Notes under the pieces: model-generated
Seen by the model: only the letters and a program-made list of their open reading frames with translations
Told to the model about the DNA's origin: nothing
Database searches by the model: none
Translations under genes and position numbers: made by a program
Part shown: positions 15,688 through 25,715 of the stretch, one piece after another
How positions within the stretch are numbered: the stretch's first letter is position 1
Layout of the letters: the number at the start of each line of letters is the position of its first letter
Assembly (NCBI RefSeq): GCF_029168335.1
Contig: NZ_JARGYC010000022.1
Coordinates: forward strand, 1 to 64,000
Length of the DNA stretch: 64,000 nt
Direction of reading: 5' to 3'
Origin: Psychromarinibacter sediminicola
GTDB taxonomy: Bacteria > Pseudomonadota > Alphaproteobacteria > Rhodobacterales > Rhodobacteraceae

Positions 15688-16990
15688 GCGTGCTGCCCTC
15701 CAGCATCTTCACCTCGCGCTGCGGGAACGGGATCGAGATGCCGTTCTCCTGGAACGCATCCCACAGCGCGAGAAAGACGTTGCCACGGATATTGGTGAGC
15801 CCGCCGGTCGGGTCGCTGATCCAGAAGCGCAGGATGTAGTCGACCGACGAATCGCCGAACCCGACGATGTGGCAGACCGGCGGCCGGTCGGCCAGGACGC
15901 GGCTCACGCCGCTGGCGGCGGCGATGGCGACGCGGCGGACGAGATGCGGGTCGGCGCCGTAGGCGGTGCCGAAATAGATGTCGAGCCGCACGAAGTCGTT
16001 CGAATGCGACCAATTCACCACCTGCCCGGTGATCAGGTCCTCGTTCGGGATCAGGTATTCCTTGCCGTCCCGCGTGGTGATCGAGACGTAGCGGGCGCCG
16101 AGCTTGTTGATCCAGCCGAAGGTGTCGCCCAGCGAGATGACGTCGCCGGGCTTGATCGACTTGTCCAGCAGCAGGATGACGCCGGAGACCAGGTTGGACA
16201 CCACCTTCTGCAGGCCGAAGCCGAGGCCCACGCCGATCGCCCCCGACAGCACCGCAAGGCCGGTCAGGTCGAACCCCACCGCCTTCAGCCCGATGAAGAT
16301 GGCCGCCGAGAACAGGACGATCTGGATCACCTTGACCAGCAGCACCTGCATCGAGGGCGAGATGTCCTCGTTCCGGCGGATGCGGGCCGAGGAGGTGGAG
16401 GCGATCATCCGGGCGAGCGCGACGAGCACCGCCGTGACCGCAAGCGCCTTCAGGACCGCAAGCAAGGTCAGCCGGAACTCGCCGAATTCCAGCGCCAGGC
16501 CGTCGAGAAGCTCGGCCGCCTCGTCGGTCAGGCCGAGGTAATAGAGGATCACGTAGGCCCAGAGGCTCCAGGTGACGATCCGGCGCAGGGCCGGGTTGCG
16601 CACCAGCCGCGCCAGCAGCGCGACGGCGAGCATCGCGGTCGCAATGGTGGCGATCAACACGAGGATGTAGCGGCGTGACGGGAAGACGGTGACGGACATC
16701 ATCGCCCCGACGGCGGACCAGGCGAGCGCGACGAAGAAGATCAGCTGCAGCCGCCGCTCGACGATCAGCAAGAGCCGCAGCCGCCATTTCGGCCAGCCCT
16801 CCAGGGTGCGCATCCAGCCGCGCATCCTTGGCGAGGTCCAGCGTTGCAGGCCCCATGCGAGGGCGAGACAGCCGGCGAGGATCGCGACCTGGGTCAGCCG
16901 CGAGGGCAGCAGCAGGTTCGCGGCCTGGGCTCGGATCATCGTCCAGGCCTCGGCCAGCAGGGTAGAGAGGGTTTGCAGTTCGGCTTCCAT
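15659..16990 (-). CDS. MscS-family mechanosensitive ion channel
   Basis: A 443-residue channel protein. About five to six membrane helices occupy residues 30-220, followed by the pore helix and MscS beta domain: AVLSGAIGVGLGFGLQKVVS (about 253-272), the hallmark Gly/Ala-rich pore helix, then LVSGVILLLDKSIKPGDVIS and YVSITTRDGKEYLIPNEDLI. The C-terminal alpha/beta domain ends INIPFPQREVKMLEG-like (here ISIPFPQREVKMLEGS). It releases solutes on hypoosmotic shock. The start ATG at 16990 is preferred over a longer in-frame extension. The last 29 bp overlap yihY on the other strand. Confidence 0.92.
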   Translation of the reverse strand: MEAELQTLSTLLAEAWTMIRAQAANLLLPSRLTQVAILAGCLALAWGLQRWTSPRMRGWMRTLEGWPKWRLRLLLIVERRLQLIFFVALAWSAVGAMMSVTVFPSRRYILVLIATIATAMLAVALLARLVRNPALRRIVTWSLWAYVILYYLGLTDEAAELLDGLALEFGEFRLTLLAVLKALAVTAVLVALARMIASTSSARIRRNEDISPSMQVLLVKVIQIVLFSAAIFIGLKAVGFDLTGLAVLSGAIGVGLGFGLQKVVSNLVSGVILLLDKSIKPGDVISLGDTFGWINKLGARYVSITTRDGKEYLIPNEDLITGQVVNWSHSNDFVRLDIYFGTAYGADPHLVRRVAIAAASGVSRVLADRPPVCHIVGFGDSSVDYILRFWISDPTGGLTNIRGNVFLALWDAFQENGISIPFPQREVKMLEGSTLTTRAEAAD

Positions 16991-17035
16991 CGGCTGCGAC
17001 GATCTTATCCCGGCCGGGCCGCGCGGCAAGCCTTC

Positions 17036-17569
17036 TCAGTCTGGCGGGCAGGCGCCGTCGGCGCCGGCGGTGTTCGCCCGTGCCAGCAGGTCGCCCGCCG
17101 TGAGCCCGCGCAGCACCGGCACGAAGCGCGCGCCGCCATCGGTGCTGAGATCGGCGGCGATGGGCGCGTCCGGATCGGGCCCGCCGCCCGTGGCGCAGGC
17201 GGAGACGGACAGCGCGAGCCGGCCGCGCGTCGCCTCGGGCGCCGCCGCCGTCCACGCCCGGATCCGCGCCAGCAGCGCGCGCAGCCGGGCCGCGTCGTCC
17301 GGGGACAGCGCCCAGAGATCGCCCCGGGAGGTCAGCGCGTAGCGGCCCGTCAGACGCGCGCCGGTGTCGGCGCGGGTGGCGCCGATGTCCAGCACGGCGG
17401 CGCCGGGCGGCACGACCAGCCCCGGCGGCAGCGCGATGCGCGCGACGATGCGTGCCGGGTCGGTCGTCAGCGGGTCCAGCGCCGACAGCCGGGCCACCCC
17501 GGCAGGGTCGAGCGCGGCACAGCCCGCAAGGCCGAGCGACAGCGCGGCGGCACGAAGGAAGGGCAGCAT
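17036..17569 (-). CDS. Putative lipoprotein
   Basis: A 177-residue protein with a lipoprotein signal: hydrophobic stretch LRAAALSLGLAGCAALDP with the lipobox LAGC (Cys17). The mature part has repeated Ala/Arg-rich segments (DPARIVARIALPPGLVVPPG, DDAARLRALLARIRAWTAAA) and two more cysteines near 125 and the C-terminus (GACPPD). No known domain is recognised. It is divergent from the DUF2975 gene across a short AT-rich region and follows mscS in opposite reading order by 45 bp, so it may be transcribed with it. The function is unknown. Confidence 0.7.
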   Translation of the reverse strand: MLPFLRAAALSLGLAGCAALDPAGVARLSALDPLTTDPARIVARIALPPGLVVPPGAAVLDIGATRADTGARLTGRYALTSRGDLWALSPDDAARLRALLARIRAWTAAAPEATRGRLALSVSACATGGGPDPDAPIAADLSTDGGARFVPVLRGLTAGDLLARANTAGADGACPPD

Positions 17570-17637
17570 GAGAATTCTCCTTGAAACATGATTGAATTAA
17601 TGTAAAACGATAAAAAATGATTCCACAAGAGGATACC
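17570..17637. promoter_or_regulatory. AT-rich divergent promoter region
   Basis: These 68 bp are strikingly AT-rich against a background near two-thirds GC and separate the divergent lipoprotein and DUF2975 genes. TTGAAA (17581-17586), 16 bp, then TAAAAC (17603-17608) could be a sigma70 promoter for the plus strand. AGAGGA before the ATG at 17638 is the ribosome binding site. Confidence 0.4.
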
Positions 17638-18168
17638 ATGGAAGACCTGAAAAAGCTTCGCCGCTGGGCCGTGCCGCTGCAGGTCGGCGCCATCCTGGCG
17701 ATGGTCGCCCTGAGCCTTGCGGTCGGGTTGGGCATCGCCTTTGCCGACTTGCCCGACGACCTGCGCCGCGCGGCGGGCCTGGGCGACGGGGTGCAGCTGG
17801 ACACGTCCCGCCGGGTCGCGGTGGGCGCCCTCGGCGCGCTGCCGGCCCTGGCGATGATCTACGTGCTGGGACAAATGGCGGCGCTGTTCGCGCTCTATGC
17901 GGCGGGCGAGGCGCTGAGCGTGCGCTGCGCGCGTCGCCTTCTGAACATCGGTGCCGGTCTTTTCGCGGGTGTGGTGCTGGAACTGGTGGCCCGGCCGGCG
18001 CAGATCCTGCTGGCCAGCCTGGCGAACCCGCCGGGCCAGCAGGTGCTGTCCCTCGGGGTCGAGGGCGCCGATCTCGGCCAGATCCTGGCGGCCGGGCTGC
18101 TTGTCACCGTCGGCTGGACGATGCGCGAGGCGGCGCGGATCGCCGAGGAGAACCGGGGGTTCGTGTGA
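17638..18168 (+). CDS. DUF2975-family membrane protein
   Basis: A 176-residue protein with four membrane helices (about 15-40, 62-85, 95-125, 135-165) and the DUF2975 layout: helix 1 then a periplasmic stretch, then LFALYAAGEALSVRCARRLL linking helices, and the end IAEENRGFV, which is typical. The function of DUF2975 proteins is unknown. It is translationally coupled (TGATG) to the small XRE protein that follows, the standard partner of this family, so the pair probably acts as a membrane sensor with its DNA-binding partner. ATG at 17638 has a good AGAGGA site; a start 21 bp upstream is not supported. Confidence 0.85.
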   Translation: MEDLKKLRRWAVPLQVGAILAMVALSLAVGLGIAFADLPDDLRRAAGLGDGVQLDTSRRVAVGALGALPALAMIYVLGQMAALFALYAAGEALSVRCARRLLNIGAGLFAGVVLELVARPAQILLASLANPPGQQVLSLGVEGADLGQILAAGLLVTVGWTMREAARIAEENRGFV

Positions 18169-18380
18169 TGCGGATCGTCGTGCGGCTGGACGTGATGCTC
18201 GCGCGGCGCAAGATGCGCTCGCGCGAGCTGGCCGAGAAGGTGGGGATCACCGAGCAGAACATCTCGCTGCTGAAATCCGGCAAGGTGAAGGGCATCCGGT
18301 TCGAGACGCTGGCGCGGATCTGCGAGGTGCTGGACTGCCAGCCCGGCGACCTGCTGGAGGCCGTTGCGGACGGCGAGTGA
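18168..18380 (+). CDS. Small XRE-family regulator (YozG-like)
   Basis: A 70-residue protein that is nearly all helix-turn-helix: VVRLDVMLARRKMRSRELAE, then VGITEQNISLLKSGKVKGIR, then LARICEVLDCQPGDLLEA. This is the Cro/CI YozG-like type found next to DUF2975 genes. Its ATG overlaps the DUF2975 stop by one base; a GTG three bases earlier is less likely. It probably represses its own operon, whose AT-rich promoter lies at 17570-17637. Confidence 0.9.
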   Translation: MRIVVRLDVMLARRKMRSRELAEKVGITEQNISLLKSGKVKGIRFETLARICEVLDCQPGDLLEAVADGE

Positions 18381-18451
18381 CGGGCGGGGGGCTCTTGGCC
18401 CCGGGCCGGAAAACTGGTCGGGACGCTGCGCTGCGCGAACGCCTGCCACTT

Positions 18452-18504
18452 GATCGAAAACCGGACTCCCTATACATCGGCGTGCATGACTCCGGTTTTC
18501 GATC
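18452..18504. repeat. Long perfect hairpin upstream of leuC
   Basis: GATCGAAAACCGGA (18452-18465) pairs exactly with TCCGGTTTTCGATC (18491-18504) around a 25-nt loop. It lies in the 249-bp interval 18381-18629 before leuC. Without a T run it is not a classical terminator in the plus direction; it could end the DUF2975 operon or be part of a leader structure of leuC. Confidence 0.55.
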
Positions 18505-18572
18505 TCGGCGACCGCGTGCGTCTGCGCGAACGGTTCCACGGCGCCACCCGGTCGGTGCTGGCCCGCCTATGA
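18486..18572 (+). CDS. Possible 28-codon ORF in front of leuC
   Basis: ATG at 18486 begins MTPVFDLGDRVRLRERFHGA and stops at TGA 18570-18572. In a shifted frame the sequence continues [20 protein letters not shown] and ends in TGA overlapping the leuC ATG, which looks like the rest of one short protein broken by a frameshift. It has only scattered leucine codons, so it is not an obvious leucine attenuator peptide. It could be noise. Confidence 0.2.
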   Translation: MTPVFDLGDRVRLRERFHGATRSVLARL

Positions 18573-18629
18573 GGCGGTGCCGCTGCCGCACGACCTGAGA
18601 CGAAACGCTATCCACGGAGAGAGGAACCG

Positions 18630-20036
<1,407 letters not shown>

Positions 20037-20042
20037 TCCGCG

Positions 20043-20096
20043 CTCGTCAGCCCCTGCGGGCCTTCCTCGCGAAGAGGGACTGCAGGGACCGATGAG
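20043..20096. repeat. Imperfect hairpin between leuC and leuD
   Basis: The 15-nt arms 20043-20057 and 20082-20096 pair at 12 of 15 positions as DNA; the differences at the others are all compatible with G-U pairs in RNA. A smaller hairpin (CCTC/GAGG) lies inside. It fills the leuC-leuD gap and may stabilise or modulate the message; no T run follows. Confidence 0.45.
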
Positions 20097-20116
20097 CGCC
20101 CCCTGGAGACAAAGAC

Positions 20117-20722
20117 ATGGACAAGTTCACCACCCTGACCGGCATCGCCGCGCCCCTGCCGATGGTCAATGTCGACACCGACATGATCATCCCCAAGCAG
20201 TTCCTGAAGACGATCAAGCGCGAGGGGCTGGGCGTCAATCTCTTCGACGAGATGCGCTATGACCGCCAGGGCAACGAGATCCCCGAATTCGTGCTGAACA
20301 AGCCGCAATACCGCGACGCCGAGATCCTGATCGGCGGCGAGAATTTCGGCTGCGGCTCGTCGCGGGAACACGCGCCCTGGGCGATCAAGGATTTCGGCAT
20401 CCGCTGCGTCATCGCGCCCAGCTTCGCCGACATCTTCTTCAACAACTGCTTCAAGAACGGCATTCTTCCCATTGCCCTGCCTCAGGAACAGGTCGACATC
20501 CTGATGAAGGACGCCGAGAAGGGCGCCAATGCGCGGATGACCGTGGACCTGGAAAAGCAGGAGATCACGACCTCGGACGGCGAGGTGATTTCCTTCCAGG
20601 TCGACCCGTTCCGCAAGCACTGCCTGCTGAACGGGCTCGACGATATCGGCCTGACGATGGAAAAGGCGGCGCGGATCGACGCTTTCGAGGCAAATCTCGA
20701 ACAATCCCGTCCCTGGGTCTGA
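20117..20722 (+). CDS. leuD: 3-isopropylmalate dehydratase small subunit
   Basis: A 201-residue protein with the swivelling aconitase C-terminal domain. It carries [20 protein letters not shown] (about 16-35), the [18 protein letters not shown] substrate loop (about 75-92) and [17 protein letters not shown] (about 103-119), all diagnostic for LeuD. It partners LeuC. The start ATG at 20117 follows GGAGACAAAGAC. A factor-independent terminator lies 35 bp after the stop, so leuCD end one transcript and leuB is transcribed separately. Confidence 0.98.
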   Translation: MDKFTTLTGIAAPLPMVNVDTDMIIPKQFLKTIKREGLGVNLFDEMRYDRQGNEIPEFVLNKPQYRDAEILIGGENFGCGSSREHAPWAIKDFGIRCVIAPSFADIFFNNCFKNGILPIALPQEQVDILMKDAEKGANARMTVDLEKQEITTSDGEVISFQVDPFRKHCLLNGLDDIGLTMEKAARIDAFEANLEQSRPWV

Positions 20723-20756
20723 CTTGGGGCTAAATCCCCTGAAACTACTAGATGTT

Positions 20757-20788
20757 GGGCCGTGCCTTTGGCGCGGCCCATTTGTGTT
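20757..20788 (+). terminator. Rho-independent terminator after leuD
   Basis: GGGCCGTGCC (20757-20766) pairs with GGCGCGGCCC (20770-20779) at nine of ten positions around TTT, followed by ATTTGTGTT. Confidence 0.75.
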
Positions 20789-20988
20789 ATCAAAATGATG
20801 CAATAGCGCACCACTTACTCCACGAAAACGCCCGAATCTTTTTGTTATCTTTTCCAGGCACTTGCTGGGGAAATTGAAAGTAGGCAAAAATTGGGCAAAG
20901 TTGAGGCAATCCGCCGCAATCGGCGGGATCAAAGTGGAACAAGGGCGCGGCATCGCACCGCTCCTGGCCAGTTTGAGGGAAAAGAGCG
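20789..20988. other. AT-richer non-coding interval
   Basis: About 200 bp of markedly lower GC than its surroundings, with runs of A and T (near 20838, 20886), between the leuD terminator and the next gene. A small perfect hairpin, CCGCCG-CAAT-CGGCGG, lies at 20911-20926. A short open frame from a TTG at 20862 continues into the next gene out of frame and is not recognisable. It probably holds the promoter of the membrane protein gene at 20989. Confidence 0.5.
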
Positions 20989-21828
20989 GTGATATCGCGA
21001 CTTGCAGGCGCCCTTTTGCGCGCCCTCCTTGTGGTGTTGCTTATCGCGACGCCATCGCTCCTGTTGCCAGGGGTCACGTCCGACGTCACGCAGATCGTGG
21101 CGCTCGTCGCCATTTTCGCAGCCGCGCTCACCATCTTCGAATACGCCTCCGTCTATCCCGGCATCGTGGAATTCCGCAACGCCCCGCCGTTCAACCGCCT
21201 GCGCTATGCCGCGCTGTTGCTGATCGTCTTCCTGATCTCGATGGTCATCCGCGGCGAGACGACACCCTCTGCGCTGACCGCCCTGGTGACCGAGTTCGGC
21301 ACCGGTATCGGCCGGGCCATCGACTTTCCCTATTCTCCGGTTCGCCAGATCGTCCTGCTGCTGCCCGAGGACACCTCGGCGATGCATATCGACCGGGTGC
21401 GCACCGCGGCGGGGATCAGCTATTTCTTCTCGATGCTCTCGCTCGCCGTCTTCTACTTCTTCGTGCGCGTGAAGAACTGGCCCCTGCACCGGGGGCCGTT
21501 CAATGTCTGGGTCAACCTGCCCACCTTCGACCCGACGACGGGCGGCGACGTGGTGCAGCGCCTGGAACGCGATGCGCGTTTTAACATTGTGGTAGGGTTT
21601 ACCATGCCATTCATCATCCCGGCGGTGTTGAAGGCGGCCGAGTCGCTGTTCGGCCAGGTGACGCTGGACAACCCGCAGTCGATGGTATGGATCGTGGCGG
21701 CATGGGCCTTTCTACCGGCAAGCCTTCTGATGCGCGGCCTGGCGATGGGACGCATCGCCGCGCTGATCGAGCGCAAGCGCGCCAGCGCCATCCGCGCGCG
21801 CGAGCGCGAGGGGTTGGCGGCGGCCTGA
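20989..21828 (+). CDS. Conserved multi-pass membrane protein, unknown function
   Basis: A 279-residue protein with about six hydrophobic segments (about 5-28, 32-52, 70-90, 140-160, 205-222, 233-252) and a basic, Arg-rich C-terminus (IERKRASAIRAREREG). No enzyme or transporter motif is recognised. GTG at 20989 is chosen because GAGGGA lies ten bases upstream and the first residues form a clean helix. The position between leuD and leuB, followed by the phosphatase-like gene that overlaps its end, is an arrangement I recall from other Rhodobacteraceae, which favours a real, conserved gene. Confidence 0.75.
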   Translation: MISRLAGALLRALLVVLLIATPSLLLPGVTSDVTQIVALVAIFAAALTIFEYASVYPGIVEFRNAPPFNRLRYAALLLIVFLISMVIRGETTPSALTALVTEFGTGIGRAIDFPYSPVRQIVLLLPEDTSAMHIDRVRTAAGISYFFSMLSLAVFYFFVRVKNWPLHRGPFNVWVNLPTFDPTTGGDVVQRLERDARFNIVVGFTMPFIIPAVLKAAESLFGQVTLDNPQSMVWIVAAWAFLPASLLMRGLAMGRIAALIERKRASAIRAREREGLAAA

Positions 21829-22946
21829 TCCTCCTGTTCCTTGCGGTCGGGGCGGCCTGGGCCGTTGCGCCCGCCTGGGCCGAAACGCTGCGCGTCGCCA
21901 CCTGGCATGTCGAGATGCAGCGCCGCGGCCCCGGCCTGCTGCTGCGCGACATCGAGCGGGGCGAAGACCCGGACGTCGCGGCCGTGGTCGACACTATCGC
22001 GCATAACTCCCCCGACATCCTGCTTCTGACCGGCTTCGACTGGGACCATGGCCTTGCCGCCGCGCGGGCGCTGGAGGCGCGGCTGGACGCCGCCGGCGCG
22101 GGCTATCCGTACCTGTTCGCGCGGCGGCCGAACAGCGGTCTGGCGACCGGGCTGGACATGGATGGCGACGGCCGGACCGGCGGGCCGCGCGATGCGCAGG
22201 GGTTCGGCTGGTATGCGGGGCAGGGGGCGATGGTCCTGCTGTCGCGGCTGCCGGTGCGCGCGGCGGCGGCGCGCGACTTCAGCGCCGTGCGGTGGCGCGA
22301 CTTTCCCGGCGCTCTGCTGCCCGAGGTCGACGGGCACCCGTTTCCGTCCGAGACGGCGCTCGCGGCGCAACGGTTGTCGACGACCGGGCACTGGGACGTG
22401 CCGGTGACGCTGCCCGACGGCGGCGCGCTGCACCTTCTTTGCTTCTACGCCGGGCCGCCGATCTTCGACGGGCCCGAGGACCGAAACGGCCGGCGGAACC
22501 ACGACGAGGTGGCCTTCTGGTCCGCCTATCTGGACGGCGCCCTGCCGCAGCCGGCCCCGGCGACGCCGGTCGTGGTGCTGGGCAATGCGAACCTCGATCC
22601 GGCGGACGGCGAGGGGCGGCGCGCCGCGATCTCCGACCTGCTGGCGCATGCGCGGCTGCAGGATCCGGCGCCGGCCAGCGCGGGCGCGGCAGAGGCGGCG
22701 CGGCTGGACGACGGGGTGAACGCGGGGCAGTCCGGCGACCCCGCGCGCGACACGGCCGACTGGAGCGATACGGACGGGCCGGGCAACCTGCGCGTGAGCT
22801 ACGTGCTGCCGGATGCCCGGCTGTCGGTGGCCGGGGCGGGCGTGGTCTGGCCGGCGAAGGACGACCCGCTGCGGCGACTGATCGAGGGAGAGGATCTGCC
22901 GCGCCACAGGCTGGTCTGGGTCGATCTGGAGGTTCCCGCCCGATAG
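21702..22946 (+). CDS. Endonuclease/exonuclease/phosphatase (EEP) family protein
   Basis: About 414 residues in the EEP superfamily fold: ETLRVATWHVEM near the start of the mature domain, DILLLTGFDWD, GQGAMVLLSRLPV, then TPVVVLGNANLDPADGEG (the metal-site ND pair is replaced by NANLD) and a C-terminal RVSYVLPDARL followed by HRLVWVDLEV. Enzymes of this fold cut nucleic acids or phosphoesters; some residues deviate from the canonical GDFN and DH motifs, so the substrate is open. A hydrophobic stretch (GGLILLFLAVGAAWAVAPAW) just before the domain looks like a signal peptide, implying export. The start is unclear: the only in-frame ATG, 21702, lies 127 bp inside the upstream gene and gives a long Arg-rich leader. 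Confidence 0.7.
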   Translation: MGLSTGKPSDARPGDGTHRRADRAQARQRHPRARARGVGGGLILLFLAVGAAWAVAPAWAETLRVATWHVEMQRRGPGLLLRDIERGEDPDVAAVVDTIAHNSPDILLLTGFDWDHGLAAARALEARLDAAGAGYPYLFARRPNSGLATGLDMDGDGRTGGPRDAQGFGWYAGQGAMVLLSRLPVRAAAARDFSAVRWRDFPGALLPEVDGHPFPSETALAAQRLSTTGHWDVPVTLPDGGALHLLCFYAGPPIFDGPEDRNGRRNHDEVAFWSAYLDGALPQPAPATPVVVLGNANLDPADGEGRRAAISDLLAHARLQDPAPASAGAAEAARLDDGVNAGQSGDPARDTADWSDTDGPGNLRVSYVLPDARLSVAGAGVVWPAKDDPLRRLIEGEDLPRHRLVWVDLEVPAR

Positions 22947-23002
22947 CGCGGGACGAGGTGCGACGAGGCGGATCGCGACCCTGCCGACCCCGCGGGCCAT
23001 TC

Positions 23003-23031
23003 TTGACCCTCCCGCGCCCTCGGGATAGGCG
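23003..23031 (+). promoter_or_regulatory. Possible promoter of leuB
   Basis: TTGACC (23003-23008) is a good -35 box; 16-17 bp later lies ATAGGC or TAGGCG, a poor -10. It is in the 126-bp gap before leuB, 42 bp from its ATG. Confidence 0.25.
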
Positions 23032-23072
23032 AACCGCACCCAGTCCAGACGCCACCGAAGGAACCCCGCGCC

Positions 23073-24179
23073 ATGTCCAATCCCTCGCTCCTGATCCTGC
23101 CCGGCGACGGCATCGGCCCCGAAGTCATGGCCGAGGTCCGCAAGGTCATCGACTGGTTCGGAGCGAAGCGCGACCTGGCCTTCGACGTGAGCGAGGATCT
23201 CGTCGGCGGCTGCGCCTATGACGCGCATGGCACGCCGCTGACCGACGCGACGATGGCGCGCGCGCAGGAGGTCGACGCCGTCCTGCTCGGCGCGGTGGGC
23301 GGGCCGAAATACGACCAGCTCGACTTTTCGGTGAAGCCCGAGCGCGGCCTCCTGCGCCTGCGCAAGGAGATGGACCTTTATGCCAACCTGCGCCCGGCGC
23401 AATGCTTCGACGCGCTGGCCGAGTTCTCCTCGCTGAAGCCCGAGGTGGTCGGCGGGCTGGACATCATGATCATCCGCGAGCTGACCTCGGGCGTCTATTT
23501 CGGCGAGCCGCGCGGCATCGTCCGGGAGGGCAACGAGCGCGTCGGCATCAACACCCAGCGCTACACCGAAAGCGAGATCGCCCGCGTCGCCCGGTCGGCC
23601 TTCGAACTGGCGCGCAAGCGGGACAACAAGGTCTGCTCGATGGAGAAGGCCAACGTGATGGAGTCGGGCGTGCTGTGGCGCGACGTGGTGCAGGAGATCC
23701 ACGACGCCGAATACCCCGACGTGGAACTGAGCCACATGTATGCCGACGCCGGTGCGATGCAGCTGACCCGCTGGCCCAAGCAGTTCGACGTGATCGTGAC
23801 CGACAACCTGTTCGGCGACCTGCTGTCGGACCTCGCCGCGATGCTGACCGGCAGCCTCGGCATGCTGCCCTCGGCCAGCCTGGGCGCCCCGATGGCCAAC
23901 GGCCGGCCCAAGGCGCTGTACGAGCCCGTCCACGGCTCGGCCCCCGACATCGCCGGGCAGGGCAAGGCCAACCCGATCGCCTGCATCCTGTCGTTCGCCA
24001 TGGCGCTGCGCTACTCGTTCGACGCGGGCGACGAGGCGCAGCGGCTGGAGAGCGCGGTGAACGCCGTGCTGGCCGACGGGCTGCGGACCGCCGACCTGCT
24101 GGGGCAGGAGGGGGTCGAGCCGGTCACCACGGCCCAGATGGGCGATGCCATCCTGGCGAAGCTCGACGCCTCGCTCTGA
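23073..24179 (+). CDS. leuB: 3-isopropylmalate dehydrogenase
   Basis: A 368-residue NAD-dependent decarboxylating dehydrogenase that makes 2-oxoisocaproate in leucine synthesis. Signatures include [16 protein letters not shown] at the start, [20 protein letters not shown] (about 93-112), [14 protein letters not shown] (about 136-149), [13 protein letters not shown] with the catalytic lysine, and the metal-binding [20 protein letters not shown] (about 243-262), then [18 protein letters not shown]. Length is normal. It is separated from leuCD by the membrane protein and EEP genes and has its own upstream gap. Confidence 0.98.
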   Translation: MSNPSLLILPGDGIGPEVMAEVRKVIDWFGAKRDLAFDVSEDLVGGCAYDAHGTPLTDATMARAQEVDAVLLGAVGGPKYDQLDFSVKPERGLLRLRKEMDLYANLRPAQCFDALAEFSSLKPEVVGGLDIMIIRELTSGVYFGEPRGIVREGNERVGINTQRYTESEIARVARSAFELARKRDNKVCSMEKANVMESGVLWRDVVQEIHDAEYPDVELSHMYADAGAMQLTRWPKQFDVIVTDNLFGDLLSDLAAMLTGSLGMLPSASLGAPMANGRPKALYEPVHGSAPDIAGQGKANPIACILSFAMALRYSFDAGDEAQRLESAVNAVLADGLRTADLLGQEGVEPVTTAQMGDAILAKLDASL

Positions 24180-24266
24180 TCCGGGGCGCGGACCGGACGG
24201 TCGCTGCCGGTTGACGGCGGCGGCGAAGGGGGCATTGTTCGCGGTAACACCGTTCGGGAACCTCCC

Positions 24267-25244
24267 ATGTCCGACGCCTCCGGATCCAACCTGAAGGGCG
24301 CGCTCTTCGCGCTCGCGGGCTTCGCGCTCTTCGCCTCGCACGACGTGGTCGTGAAGTGGCTGGGCGGCAGCCTGTCGACATTCCAGATTATCTTTTTCAG
24401 CGTGCTCCTGAGCCTGCCGCTCGTCATGCTGATGCTGATGCGCGACGCGACCGAGGGCACGCTGATCCCGGTACATCCCTGGTGGACGGCGCTGCGCACG
24501 GGCTCGGCCGTGGTCACCGGCCTGTGCGTCTTCTACGCCTTCGCCACCCTGCCGCTGGCGCAGGTCTACGCGATCATCTTCGCGATGCCGCTGATCATCA
24601 CCGTGCTGTCGATCCCGATCCTGGGCGAGCGCGTGGGCTGGCACCGCTGGGCGGCGGTGGTCGTCGGGCTGTGCGGAGTGCTGGTCGTGCTGCGCCCCGG
24701 CGCGGCGCCGCTCACGCTGGGCCACCTTGCCGCGATGGTTGGGGCCTTCACCGGCTCCTTTGTCTCCATCGTCGTGCGCAAGATCGGCCAGGACGAACGC
24801 AACGCGGTGCTCATGCTATATCCGCTGATGGCGAATTTCCTGGTGATGGCGGCGGTGCTGCCCTTCGTCTACGTCCCGATGCAGATCGGGGAGCTGGGGC
24901 TGATCGGCCTGATGGCGGTGCTGGCCTTCGCGGCCAGCCGGCTGATGATCCAGGCCTACAAGGCCGGCGACGCGGCGATCGTCGCGCCGATGCAGTATTC
25001 CCAGATGATCTGGGCCGCGATCTACGGCAGCCTGTTCTTTGCCGAGCGGATCGACGGCTGGACCTGGACCGGGACGGGGATCATCGTGGCCAGCGGCGTC
25101 TATATCGTGCTGCGGGAGAGCCTTTCGGGCATCTCGCGGATGACCCCCGTGCTGCGCACGCGCTCGCGGGCGGAGACGGGGACGTCGCCCCGGGTTTCGA
25201 TGCTGCTGCGTCTGGCGGGGCGCCCGCCGCTGCGCCGCAAATGA
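24267..25244 (+). CDS. EamA-family (DMT) transporter
   Basis: A 325-residue protein with ten membrane helices in two EamA repeats (about 10-140 and 150-285). Repeat one carries FALFASHDVVVKWL and TGLCVFYAFATLPLAQVYAI; repeat two ends QMIWAAIYGSLFFAERIDGW, both typical of RhaT/EamA drug/metabolite exporters. The C-terminal 40 residues are basic and cytoplasmic. Substrate unknown. It follows leuB by 87 bp on the same strand with its own gap and is followed by tRNA-Pro. GGGAACCTCCC before ATG is a plausible binding site. Confidence 0.85.
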   Translation: MSDASGSNLKGALFALAGFALFASHDVVVKWLGGSLSTFQIIFFSVLLSLPLVMLMLMRDATEGTLIPVHPWWTALRTGSAVVTGLCVFYAFATLPLAQVYAIIFAMPLIITVLSIPILGERVGWHRWAAVVVGLCGVLVVLRPGAAPLTLGHLAAMVGAFTGSFVSIVVRKIGQDERNAVLMLYPLMANFLVMAAVLPFVYVPMQIGELGLIGLMAVLAFAASRLMIQAYKAGDAAIVAPMQYSQMIWAAIYGSLFFAERIDGWTWTGTGIIVASGVYIVLRESLSGISRMTPVLRTRSRAETGTSPRVSMLLRLAGRPPLRRK

Positions 25245-25290
25245 AGCCCTTGCAAATCCCTCTGCGACTCGCTAATCGACCCGCCACGGT

Positions 25291-25367
25291 CGGAGTGTAG
25301 CTCAGCCTGGTAGAGCACTGTCTTCGGGAGGCAGGGGTCGTAGGTTCGAATCCTGCCACTCCGACCA
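25291..25367 (+). tRNA. tRNA-Pro (CGG)
   Basis: A 77-nt cloverleaf. The acceptor stem CGGAGTG pairs with CACTCCG and shows the C1-G72 pair characteristic of bacterial tRNA-Pro; the discriminator is A and CCA is encoded. The D arm is GCTC/GAGC, the anticodon stem CTGTC/GGCAG with loop TTCGGGA, giving anticodon CGG (reads CCG), and the T loop is TTCGAAT. The following 348 bp to the next certain gene contain no other RNA gene. Confidence 0.97.
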
Positions 25368-25503
25368 AGAAATCAATCAGATAGCAGACTTGCGCCGCAC
25401 CGGCTGTCGCACGCCTCGCGGGCGTCGCCGGGTGGATCGGGACGATGGGCAGCAGGGCCGGCCCAATCAGGCCCTTCCGTCCTGCGCGGCGACCGGCGCA
25501 AGG

Positions 25504-25671
25504 TCATTCGTCCCGGGGTGCCGCGCCGTCCGGCGAATTCTGTCGCCCCGTTCTTGCGCCGCGCATGTAGTGCCTCTCGGGCCTGTAGCGGGCGCGTCCG
25601 ATCCGGCCAAACCATGTCGCGACCGCGCTCAGGAGGTGTCGGGGGACGCGCCGTTTTCCGACGGGCTTCAT
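25504..25671 (-). CDS. Possible 55-residue basic protein after tctA
   Basis: ATG at 25671 has AGAGGA eight to ten bases upstream and opens MKPVGKRRVPRHLLSAVATW; the product is very rich in Arg (12 of 55) and has no recognised domain. It lies 44 bp downstream of the tctA stop on the same strand and could be the last cistron of that operon. It could equally be a chance frame in the 348-bp gap between tRNA-Pro and tctA, in which I see nothing else. Confidence 0.3.
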   Translation of the reverse strand: MKPVGKRRVPRHLLSAVATWFGRIGRARYRPERHYMRGARTGRQNSPDGAAPRDE

Positions 25672-25715
25672 GTGTCCGGGTCCTCTCGTATCCAGTGGTG
25701 TGACGGCGGGGCGCT

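Noticed and set aside
18381-18629. Leucine attenuator or T-box in front of leuC.
   Set aside because: The short ORF has no run of leucine codons and no T-box core sequence is visible.
21453-24725. A 1090-codon minus-strand frame across the EEP, leuB and DMT genes.
   Set aside because: It is a shadow frame; the plus strand carries well-recognised genes with full motifs and binding sites.
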